From contig OX344754.2 in the NCBI GenBank assembly GCA_947034885.2, positions 24,425,369 to 24,489,368 on the forward strand: 64,000 nucleotides of DNA, in the 5' to 3' direction. Of this stretch, positions 35,426-46,400 are shown piece by piece. Source of the stretch: Thuidium tamariscinum. Its lineage: Eukaryota > Streptophyta > Bryopsida > Hypnales > Thuidiaceae. The notes beneath the pieces are model-generated. The model did no database searches. It was given only the letters and a program-made list of their open reading frames with translations, and had not been told where the DNA came from. Each line of letters opens with the position of its first letter. The stretch's first letter is position 1. Made by a program: the position numbers and the translations under genes.

Positions 35426-37314
35426 CACTATAAGAAACATGCGTTTTTTATTACGTTAAAAAAAACATGGCACTACGTTAGTCTAGACACGATTTTGATG
35501 AAAGTTGATGTTCTCTAAAATTTGTTAGAAAAAACGTGCAAAAAACGTGCCCAAATTTCATTTGATGTGTTCGATTTTTGCTTGTTTTTTTTTTGACATT
35601 ACATTGAACAAGGTCTTCCAAACGGTGTAGAACACTCCACGTAGAGGGGTGACGTTGTCCACATAAGCAATTGTTCTGTCAGACACTACCACGCAGGAAA
35701 TTTTTTCATCCAAGTCCATACTGCCCCCCAAAATGATGTGGACCTGACAATGTGTTGACGTGGACCCCCCAAAAGCTGACGTGGATCCCTTGAATTTTTG
35801 ACGTGGAAAATCCTAAAATTTATTGACGTGGACCCTAAATGTGTTGATGTGGCATGCTTTGTTAGCACACTTTTTGTGTCATTTGAAAATTTTAATGGTG
35901 TTCTCTCAAACATCAAATTAAATGTTTTCCGCAATGTCATATTAAACATCACTAGGTACATACTCTACCTACAAGGCCAAGTCAGAAAAATAATATTTAA
36001 AATAAAATGAAAATAAAATGAATAAACAAAATTATTGAATTCAACAAAAATTGAAGGAAACTTACCATCTACCTTTTAAAGAATTTTTGAAGGCAAAATA
36101 AAGAAATTACTTCATTAAAAGTTAATGAATATAAAGGGGGAAGGAGATTATACTTATCTCCATTCTCAGTCCATGGTGAGACAAAAGGTATGGGATTATT
36201 AAAATGTGGCAATTTGACCATTGAACATACTGACATTTTTTTGACACGTCCATGTTTTTTTGAACATGTTGATGTTTTTTTAGACATGTAGATGTTTTTT
36301 GAGACATCGTGATGTTTTTCTTGACATTTAATTTTAAATTCAATTGTTCATTTGCATATCCCATATGGATTGTCTCTCTTCCTACCACTGCACTTGTATA
36401 AAGACCATTTGTTTTCATCTATTTTATACATCAAAAACATCCATCCATTCCTCTTTTTTTGAAAAAATATGCCATGTGGCCAGGGATGACGGGACGTCCG
36501 GACATCCATGGGACGTAGACGCTACCCCTCGGACGTCCTGTGACATTTGAAATTTTTTTTGACATACGTCCAGCGGACGGGCGATCGGACAGCCATGCGG
36601 ACGGCCTTTCAATAAGACAGAAGGCGGACGGGTGGTCGGTCGGACTATGGACGGAGCAGCGGATGGCACCATCCGACTGCCCGTCCGCAGTCTCCGACCG
36701 CCCGTCCGCAGTCTTCGGACGGCGGTCGGAGACTGCGGACGGGGGGTCAGGGAGTGCGGACGGGAGGTCGGGGAGTGCGGACGGGCGGTCGGAGACTGCG
36801 GACGGGCGGTCGGACGGTGCCGTCCGCAGTTCGACCGTAGTCTCCGACCGCCCGTCCGCACGTCTACTTCCGACGGATGCCGTCCGTTGGTCGCTGAGGA
36901 CTACGTCCACTACGTCCACTGCGTCCGGACGTCTGGATTTTGGACGTAATTTTGCCCTGGACGTTGCAATTCGTCAACCTTGCATGTGGCTACCTTTTTC
37001 CTACTTTTTTACTTTGTCAAAATTTTACCACTGACCAAAGAAATTTTTACTAACTTATTCATAATCAAAATAAGTTTTTTGCTGACATGGCAATCTATGT
37101 TTTTTTGGATGTCATGAAAAACATTAACTTGTTTTTTTAAACATCATTAAAGATATATCTGTCTACGGTGACATCTACTTATTTTTCAATTGTTTTTTGT
37201 GACATCACAAAAAACATCAACATTCTAAAAATGTTTTTGCAAAACACGTGACGTCTCAAAAAACACGACATGTTTTTCTTGAAACAACACCGAAAACGCG
37301 GTTTTCTTATAGTG
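35426..37314. mobile_element. Non-autonomous CACTA (En/Spm) element, 1,889 bp
   Basis: The left terminus CACTATAAGAAACATGCG and the inverse right terminus CACTATAAGAAAACCGCG are classic CACTA-superfamily ends. The flanking trinucleotides are ATA and ACA, fitting a 3-bp target duplication with one later change. Removing the element and one trinucleotide restores a continuous reading frame in the host pseudogene. Subterminal motif arrays are present: GAYGTGGA-type repeats at 35734-35850 and a 20-bp GACATGTTGATGTTTTTT-type array at 36241-36325. There is no transposase gene, so it needed one in trans. Confidence 0.85.
36480..36955. repeat. GC-rich 21-bp minisatellite with inverted copies inside the CACTA element
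   Basis: Around four direct copies of TCGGAGACTGCGGACGGGCG(G) at about 36725-36815 are flanked on both sides by inverse copies (about 36675-36712 and 36838-36862). The block can therefore form strong hairpins. GGACGTCC-type sites crowd its margins. Because 21 is a multiple of three, long overlapping open frames exist on both strands (for example 36540-37034 plus and 36431-36919 minus). They are repeat artefacts, not likely proteins. GC content contrasts sharply with the surrounding AT-rich DNA. Confidence 0.75.
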
Positions 37315-37789
37315 ACAAAATCAGAGCCATCTGCATATTTGGCAAGCAATGCTTTCCTCAACCACCCATAGCGGTCAATGCCCTCACAATTCAGAATGGG
37401 ATTACTATCAACATCTTGATTTGAAGAATCCTCCATGATGGAATCCTCCTCTTTATGTTCAAAGAGCTTAGGATTGTACAATTGACATTCAAAAAATGAT
37501 ACATTCTTAAAAATAATACAATTGAATCAATTACAAGATTTAGAGATTAAAAAAATATTATTGTATTGGTCACTAAAATTTAATTACAAAAAGATTTTGG
37601 CATACTTCATCATCATCATAATTAGTAGAAGAACAATCCATCAAGATTCACAGTGTATAAAACCACGGAAAAATTCTTCAATATATAGACAATGTTCACG
37701 TATCAACATTGATAGTCTACAAATCCAACAATGAAATGTTGTCAACCATCTTGTGTTAGACGAAAAGCCAAAAATATCACTAACACTAG

Positions 37790-38760
37790 TAGACAACTCA
37801 AAATGGATTTAGAACACATAGTTTAAAACATGCTATGACTTTCATAATTGTAATGTCAACAAATAGTTTATAACCTACTATAGACTTCATAACGGAATTC
37901 AAAATATCAACAGATAATTTGAAATATGTTATAAACTTCACAATAGAAACATCAATAGATGGTCAGAAATGGAATTACACTATAAGATCTACAACAATCT
38001 ATGAACTTCATAAGAAGAACATCAAAACATGGCTAGTAATGGGTTTAAACCAAATGGTTTACAATATGATATCAACTTCATATTTAAAATAGAAATATAT
38101 GACTCAAAATGGGGTTAGACCATATGGTCTAAAATATGATATCAACTTCATAAGAAAAACATAATTATATGACCTACAATGGGTTTAGACCACATGGTCT
38201 ACAATATGATGTCCACTTCATAAGAAAAACATGAATATATAACCCAAAATGGGTTTAGACCACATAGTCTAAAATATGAAATAGGCTTCATAAGAAAAAA
38301 ATGAATATATGATCCAAAATGGGTTTAGACCACATGGTCTAAAATATGAAATAGGCTTCATAAGAAAAACATAAATATGTGATTCACAATGGATTTAGAC
38401 CACATGGTCTACAGTATAAAATAGACTTCATAAAAAAAATGAATATGTGATTCACAATGGGTTTAGACCACATGGTCTAAAATATGAAATAGACTTCATA
38501 AGAAAAATATAAATATACTATCCCAAATGGGTTTAGACCACATGGTCTAACATATGAAATAGACTTCATAAAAAGAACATGAATATATGAGCCAAAATGG
38601 GTTTAGACCACATGGTCTAAAATATGGTACTAATTTCATAAGAAAAAAATGAATATATGATTCACAATGGATTTAGACCACATGGTCTAAAATATGAAAT
38701 AGCCGCTTCATAAAAAAAACATAAATATACAATCCTAAAATCCCGAAATAGATATAGACT
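37790..38760. repeat. 70-bp tandem array, about 13 copies, palindromic core
   Basis: The unit start GGGTTTAGAC recurs at 38111, 38181, 38251, 38321, 38391, 38459, 38529, 38599 and 38669, a strict 70-bp period with one 68-bp step. More decayed units extend left to about 37790. Each unit contains TAGACCACATGGTCTA, a 16-bp near-palindrome that is perfect (CCATATGG centre) in the unit at 38117. The unit also has a conserved CTTCATAAGAAAAACAT segment. Confidence 0.9.
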
Positions 38761-39390
38761 ACAATGTCATCTAAAATATTTGAGTGTCAATTGGTGACCC
38801 ACACTAATTTCAATAAATCAATAAATGATTATCAAATTGAAGGTGATACTATTAACATAAATCCAATTGGTGTTTTCCATAGTCCCACAACTGAATAAAT
38901 TTGGAAAACCATGTCTAACTAGTCATAGAAGTCGCAAGTTTAACTGAAAGAATATTAGAGTTAACATCAATGTCTTCTACCTAAATGAAAACAAACAATT
39001 CAATAATTCAATGACAAGCACAAGACAAAACAATCTAAATTAGCAACTATATATGTAGACACCTCAATTGTAATGGATGCAACCAATTGACTAAGGAAGT
39101 ATACAATAATGTAATCATGCATGACATCATTTTCTATAGCTAATTGCAAAAAAGATGTGAAGTTCAAAATTGCAAAACCTCAATCACCACCAACAATTCG
39201 AAGTACAAACAATGTCAAGGTTGCTAAAGCAATTAGAGACTTAAGAAGGATAAATTTGTTGAAAGTGAAGTTGTTTAATCTTCTAAGTATCTTGAACATT
39301 ACAATTGCATCGCCATTGAGTGACAAATGGCAACTTATAAAGCCCACAAATACTGAAACTAAATAGAAACTTCATTTTCTTCCTTAAGTT
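38761..39390. other. Gene-free stretch between the tandem array and repeat copy A
   Basis: An 81-residue open frame at 39121-39366 (plus) has no recognisable domain and is Lys/Asn-rich. Nothing else is supported. Confidence 0.35.
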
Positions 39391-42300
39391 TGGTGGCGCC
39401 AGGTGTGAGTCCTCAAGATGGCACCCGAAACTCTGTGTCCATTTTTTGCGAATAAATTGCGAAATCTAATCAAAAATACAAGGAAAACACATTAAAAGAG
39501 AGTTAGGGAAGTTTTGGTAGTAGTCTCTACCAAAATGATGAAGAACCATCTTAGAAGGTGAAAAATTCCTAATTTTAGGAATTTCTATCATTTTAAGTCT
39601 TAGAAGTAAGTTTAAGTGAAGATTTAGTAATTCCGAGAGAAATGAGGGAATGAGAGTTAGTCAGTCCTAGTGTCTGTCTGTGCAAAATCAACCTTTTAAG
39701 GGTGCACATGATACAGTGACTAAGCCAAAAAGAGTCTACTATGAGCCTCAGAAGTTTACCAAGGCCTAAATTCGATTTTAGGATAAGTTGGATTTAGAAG
39801 TAAATCAATTACGTGTGACTTGGAGAATTGGAGTTTTACGAGATGGAAGATGGAGGAATTGGAGATTGAAGACTACAGAAAGGTGTTCCTAGGGTAGGAG
39901 CATGCCAGGAGCAAACAAGAATCAAACAATTGTCCAAAATTCCCGGGCATCGGGAATTAAATTGTCCAATCGGAGAAAGTAATTCCAAATTACTAAAAAT
40001 ATACAAGAGTAAGACTACGTGGAACTTACACTAAGAATATAGGAGTATCCTAGATGTTACCCACTTTATTTCGGATTTTTTCCAAATTCCACATTGACTC
40101 TATGGGAAGTCAACCGCACATAGAAATGTTCGTAAATTCCTAGAAATTACGTATGATGCGGTAAAATCTCACTAAAAATTAGGATAGGTTTTTGTGTGCT
40201 TAATAAGTGCCTAGTCAAATTTGAAGACATTCCAACATTTCCAACTACCAGAACCGACATCGACATCAAATTTCAATAGAATTTACAAATTGGCGGCGGG
40301 TTGACCGACATATGAGGAGCAAATGATGTCCGATTGATGAAAATGGGGAGACATTCCTTGCTCTCACAGACATTCCTAACGACCCTAGACTGACAGATTC
40401 ATCAAAATGCGCAAATCCTAAAAGTTAAATTTTTGACTTTTAATTGGAGTTACCGTAATTCCAATTTGGGCGCACAAACGGCCTAGGAGTGAGGGGTAAG
40501 GAGTCCTTTAGGCTAATTGGGGTTTTTTGAAGACAGTGGCGTAGACGGTTTTCCATTTTGAGTTGTTCCCTAAAAGATAGAGAAGGTCAGTTCTTAGTTT
40601 GACTTTTTAATCGTTAATTGCGGTTAATTAAAAGTGATTTTGGAAATATCTCTTGGAAAATCAAAGATTGGATTTGGTCAAGATCTCTTTCTTGCATAAA
40701 AATCCATCTTTGGGCTAAAGAAAGACAATTTTCAAAATGACTTTTGGATAATTTGCAAAATATCTACGTAAATTAGGATTAATTTCAAAAAATCTTGGGT
40801 TGAGATCTTGAATTTGATTTGGCCAAGATTTCATTAGCTAAATGGGGATGTTTTTAGAAACTTTCACCATTAAACAAGTATTATTTTGAAATTACATTAG
40901 GGTAGTTTAGGGTGAGAAGTAACAAAGTATTTTCACTGGCAACTTACCGGAGAGGGCCCTGCCACGGGTATATAAGGGCCCCCCTCGAGGTTGCCAATAC
41001 CTTTTTTTTCGTACATCGACACCTTGTTCTTCTCACGTGCTACCGACGTGATCGGAGCACCACTTGGACCAAAAAAATTTTGGCTAAGATTTCTGTTTCT
41101 GTTTTGGAATTTTGAAGGCTTAGGGCCCCTTCAATTAATTCTCATTTTCTACTTTGGCATTAGAGGTCCAGCCTTAACATCTTGCTTGGTCAACGCTTGT
41201 GGAATTTCAAACATTAAGCACCAAAGTTCGGTTTAAACACTGTCATGTGTACCTCCTTTGACAGCAAGATTTTGAAATACTAAGAAATTTTGAGGATTTA
41301 AAGTGAAAGTTCGATTAAACATTGTCATGTGTACCTCCTTTTGCGAACAAAATTTTCAAAATACCATTGAAGAGTTCTGTGCTACGGAATCAACTAAATC
41401 AACCGACGAAGCTTTGAACCTTTTAATAGAGGGGAATTTCGCTTGAAAATTTGGAGGACATTAGGAAATTAGACAAAGACCTCCAAGTCAACCACTTATA
41501 TTTTTCATCATTCTACGTGAAATTTCTTTAACTAATCCTTATGTACTTAGATAAAAATCAGACCAAAATAGCCTAAAATTTAGGTTCTGAGGTGTTCCAA
41601 AAATTAGTCAAAAATAAAAAATAAGTCAACTAGCTAGCCAGCCATCTAGTCTTCGACCGGCCAGCCAGCCAGCTCGATGATAGCCTGGGCCTGGTCTGTT
41701 GGGTCTGAGGGTATGGGGAGCTAGGGAATCGGGGCTGGTCCGGGGATCTGGGGGCGTCGGAGCTGGTCCACGGGGCTGAGGTGCTGGGGTTGGGACGTCG
41801 GGCTGGGCGACAAAGCAAGCTAGGGAGTCCATAGAGTCTATTTACAAGTCAAGTAAGAGTCTAACACTCCCTTGTCAATTGGTGTTACAAAGGCTAGATT
41901 TTGGGCAAAAAATTAAAAGGAAGTTATAAGAGGAACTTCCAACCTCTAAATCCAATTTTATGCCAATAATCTAACATTTGCAAAATCAACACGTCTTCAC
42001 TAAATATCTTCAACCTCAAACTCCATAGCCGTTCTCCCTCTCGAAAAACATTGCAAAATACAACCAAGCAAGAATGAGGGTAGAGACAATGAATTAGAAA
42101 AATTAAGGTGGCCAAATCGGCCCACGTGAAGACATTAATATTAAACAATTAGTTTTTAAAGAATAAAACTATAGAGTTGGATTCTTTATTCTCGGCCTTT
42201 GGCCTTTGGGAATAGAAAACCAATTTCTTTGGCATATTACTATTGAAATTATTCTCATTCTTTAAGAATGTTCTACATTCTTTGGTAGTTAGTTATTAAT

Positions 42301-43490
42301 TAGATTCTTAAAAGGTTTAGATTTGGTTGGTTTTGTTTTATTAGGCCTAATAAGCCAAAAGAAAAAACAACAAATTGACAACCAATTTCATTAGATTTCA
42401 ACGTCAAATTAATTCAAAAATTAATTAGATTTGAAAAGATTTGATGATAATTCTTGATTTAAAATAATTTAATTCACCTAATAAGCCAAAAGGGAAAAGA
42501 CAAATTGACACCCAATTTCTTTAAGGTTTTAAAGAAATTAAAAAAAACAAAAACAAACAAATTATATTTGAAACTATTTGGATAGAATTCTAGATTCTCT
42601 CCTAATTTGAATTTAAAATATTAAATTAAACCAAGAAAAACAAAGAACTAACAATTCAATTAAAAACCCCATTGATTTTTTGCATTAGAATAGATTTATT
42701 TGCCAAGGGCTTAACCAAGTAGGTAGACTAAGTTAATTTGCGGCATTTTCCAATTTACCGGAAGATTAGGAATAAAAATAAATATGCAATTAATTTAGAG
42801 CTATATCATCATTAGTTTTCTTTTAACCAGGATAGATTTAATTTATCAACAACATGAGAATTATTATGGATTAGATGGAGAGCCATGATGATTTCAATGG
42901 TGAGGTCGTGGGAAAATACCTTCACATGATGATGTTTGACGATGGGACTATGGGAATCTATGCGGAAGAGGTAAACCGATCCCATTTGATTTTCATTCTC
43001 ATTGTTTTACTATTAAGTTTCTTTTTATCAATTGTTTGGAACTAGGATTAGACAAAATTACATTCGATGAGACATGATAGATTAGATTAGTTAAATAGAA
43101 ATAAGGATATCTACCATGAAGGCTTGAACTATTAGTGACACTTGGTAGTAGAATTAGTACTTAGAAGACATAGTTAAAAGAGTTCATTGCTTAGAAGGCA
43201 CTCTTTGAACATCCATTTAGAGAAGAGTAATTGAAGAGACACAGGACCCGTGTGATAGGATTCTAGCTCGAGGATGGGTTAGAAACACTCACACCAAGTG
43301 GAACATTAAATGACTTGTATCTACAATTACAAGTTATCAGCCCTTTTTTGTATCTGCCAAAAAAACTAAATTTATTGAAGGTTGCAATTTGGATTAAAAA
43401 AATATTCAAGAGAATTAATTCATGATCTAGTAGGGATTGCCATCTTCTAAAGTATTTAAAAATTCTTGCCCAAAACACTTAAATTAAAAT
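39391..43490 (+). mobile_element. Diverged LTR-retrotransposon-like repeat, copy A
   Basis: This region shares ordered short matches with 51.0-55.33 kb. Landmarks are GTAAAATCTCACTAAAAATT at about 40161, a promoter-like GGGTATATAAGGGCC at about 40965, a GCCAGCCAGC-rich block at about 41640, and TTCATTGCTTAGAAGGC near 43185. The sequence TTGGTGTTACAAAGG near 41880 resembles a retroelement primer-binding site, but weakly. There is no gag or pol frame. The TATA motif and overall order suggest an old LTR or a non-coding retroelement derivative. The outer limits are estimates. Confidence 0.4.
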
Positions 43491-46400
43491 AAAATAAAAT
43501 AATGCATTCATATTAGAAGAAATTTGGACCCTCAAAGAGCCTTCAAGGCCATATTCATTAAAATGATACAAAGTGAAGTCTCATTTTTTTTCCATTCTAT
43601 TTTTAGAATAATAATAATAATAATAATAGATATCCATGAAATTGAAACACTTTAATGGATTGAAACTTTAAAATGTCTATAAAATATTTTACAAATTTTT
43701 ATTATACATAAAAAAAGATGAAGAATTGACGTTGACCTCTTTTTTTCCATCTCATAATTAACATGTACTAGGATAATATAGTGTGACATTTTTCTAAATC
43801 AAAGCTTGTAGTAGTGAAAACAATAATCTACATTTGTCATATACAAATCTCAAAAATTGATATTCGATGCATTACATGGAAGACTAGTAGAAGGAAAAAA
43901 AATACTATTAATATAAATAAATTTGGAAAAAAATTATACTAAAAAAATAGGATGATAAGAGTTGCCCAAAGTATACCTTGTGAGTATTAGGTGATGCCTT
44001 GGAACTAATTGTTCAACTAGCCACAGACCTTCTATTAAGAAGGCAAAGTAAGTAATTTAAGCCATATGAATAAAAATGCATACAGTGACTTTTGAGTTTG
44101 GGCCGAAATGATTTTTCAAGATAATACACCTTTCACTCATGGAATAGAGAAAAAATTGGCAAGAAATAATACTAAAAATGTAAAATGGTAAGGGTTGCCT
44201 AAAGTATATCTTGTAAGTATAAGGTATACACCATACACTTACAGTACAATGCTTTGTTGCTTTAACAAAAACAAAAGTAAAAATAATATTCTAGATAATT
44301 AAAACCAAAAATAACTCAAAAATAAAAAAATTCCCTACTGTACATTAGAACACCATAAAATAAAACTCATGTACCTTCCTTTATAGAAAGCTTCTGAATG
44401 GTACTATGAATGCACGTAGAGATGTATGATCACAGAGATTTTGATGTATAAAACAAAAAATAAATAAACAAAAAAAATATCTTATAGTGTGAAACATCTA
44501 TGATCTATAATACCCCTATACAAAAATCATAAATATAATACTTATTTCTCTACTTTTGATACTATATGAAAACTTGTTGTTACTGTACCATATTCTTGAA
44601 CAAATCTAGTACCCAACCAAATACGGCTTGTGTGAATTTTCTTATTAAATTATTCCTTTTATGAAATAAATTTGAAAATAAATCTATTGAATTGGTTGTT
44701 TCATTAAATTTTGGCCAACACATTAAATTTCAAATTTTAATGAATTTTTTTTCAAATAAACTATTTTGTGCCATCCTTATAGTGTTCTACGATGATTTAT
44801 TGAAAAATATTGGTAATGAACTTCTTACATTTGTTTATGTACACATGTAAGTACCATAAATGAGTACATTTTACTTTAAAGGAAAAATTACTTTATTATA
44901 ATATGAAATTTTCACTACCAAGAGAACAATGTTTGTAAAGATTGAGGCAGTAACTGCCTCTTTTGAGCTCATTGTCATTGTGACAAACTGTGTCACAATG
45001 AGCTCAAAAAGTAAAAAAATTTAAAATTTAAATTATTTTGAGACCCCTCCCCTCCCAATCTGATTTCTGATTTAAATATTAAATATTAAAATTTTAAATT
45101 TCAGAAACTTTTGAACCTGGCCCCCACCCCACCCCCTCTTATAATTCTGAGAGGGTGCCTGGGCCTTCTTACAATCCATATGGGATATCTCATATCCCGT
45201 ACATGTATCAGTATTCCGTATCCGCACTCAGTATTCATACCCGTACATGTACATATATCCATATTCGTACTCAGTATTTATACCCGTATCCATATCACAC
45301 AGACATACCACGTATTTCATATCCAGTATTTGTATCTGTATTTGTACTTGTATTTAGTACATGTATCAACGGTTGCTGATTTTCCTTAGGGGTAGGTGAG
45401 ATTTTTTTATTTTCAAATCTGACGGTTCACAATTTTTTGATGAGGTGGGGGGTCATGGAAATTGAAAACCAAGCATGTTGCCTCTTTTCGTTACATTGTG
45501 CCAAAGGTCTTATAAATCTCAACTGTGACACATTGAAATGTTTAAAGAGAAAGATTGTTTGGTAGTCATTCAATTTTTCCTTGAAAGTTGTATATGGTCA
45601 TTGATGTTACTTTAATGTTTATAAAAAAATTAAAAAAAGGTTCCTCAACAACATTTTTCAATCAATCATTGCATAGCAAAGTAAATATTGCACTAAACAG
45701 TTTATAAAGAATGAAATTTTGTTTTCTTGTAATTGAAATTGGGATTGTTGATCAAGATTGTATAAAATACTAATTTAATCAAGTAGTTGGTTTTCAAAAA
45801 GTACACCAAAAAGGTTAGAATTGGAAGGAGATTCATGGAAGGCAAAATTGGCGATCTTAAAAGGTTCTAGATCCTACCATATACAGGTGCATTAGTGTAC
45901 TTGTTTGAATTATACATTGTTTGTATATAAAATTATATAATTGAAGATATAAAGCCTTAAAGACATCATTTAGGGTATGTGAAACAAATTACATGTGTCC
46001 AATTAATTTTTTGGCCCCTTAAATACTTTTTTATGTACTATGAAAATAATATATAAAATTCTTACTGCAATATGGTGAAAATGAACTTAAATAGCATGTT
46101 TTTCAACTCAATTTGGATAAATAAAGAATGCATATAGATGACTATGGCATGAATGTTTAAGAGAATAAAATCTTCAATACAAATTTTTTCTTACCATTTT
46201 ATATCCTTCTTGCATACAACTTTTTCTTACATAGAATAAAAGTCTACAAGTTCTTTTTAGTTATATAGTGTATTTTTTTACCTTAGATTTTTTTATTTAA
46301 TTCTAATTAACAGATCAAATTATCAATATTTCAAAATAAAAACTTCTAAAGTAGGAAAATCATTGAGAGGCATTTTCAAAGTCCAAAATGAATTTTTGAT

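Larger units (their letters stand above)
32551..37481 (-). pseudogene. DUF7869-like transposase-family pseudogene, split by a CACTA element
   Basis: Reading on the minus strand, blocks run 37481-37315, 35425-34606, 34372-33902 and on to 32551. They include GIDRYGWLRKALLAKYADGS, CIHWPTRRLFYGGETGYVS, GDLFARCSICDNLKQLRA, KIKALDGLMKLPIKVTSMFA, HGHGDGKYANYSLDVF and PIIPHLIEEVLDFKACIRHY. This matches an uncharacterised plant family, probably RNase-H-fold transposases, that I associate with mosses, liverworts and ferns. Stops break it: TGA at 35056-35058, TGA near 33903, and several between 33650 and 33720 plus two around 32900. Expected family motifs are ruined: the LDN-type block before NKNRYV reads MNN then stop, and the THDDID-type block reads THS then stop. 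A GAG/GTAAAG donor near 34606 suggests an original intron. The true 5' start is not determined. Confidence 0.72.

Noticed and set aside
36431-37034. Overlapping 145-164 residue frames on both strands
   Set aside because: They are translations of a 21-bp GC-rich repeat; the period divisible by three keeps frames open on both strands.
39393-39420. TGGCGCCAGGTGTGAGTCC as a retroelement primer-binding site
   Set aside because: The TGGCGCC start is suggestive, but the rest does not match a tRNA 3' end that I can identify, and no LTR border TG...CA is placed beside it.
41626-41832. Proline-rich minus-strand frames
   Set aside because: They come from a GGC/GGG-rich low-complexity block inside the diverged LTR-like repeat; two frames are open at once, as expected for simple sequence.
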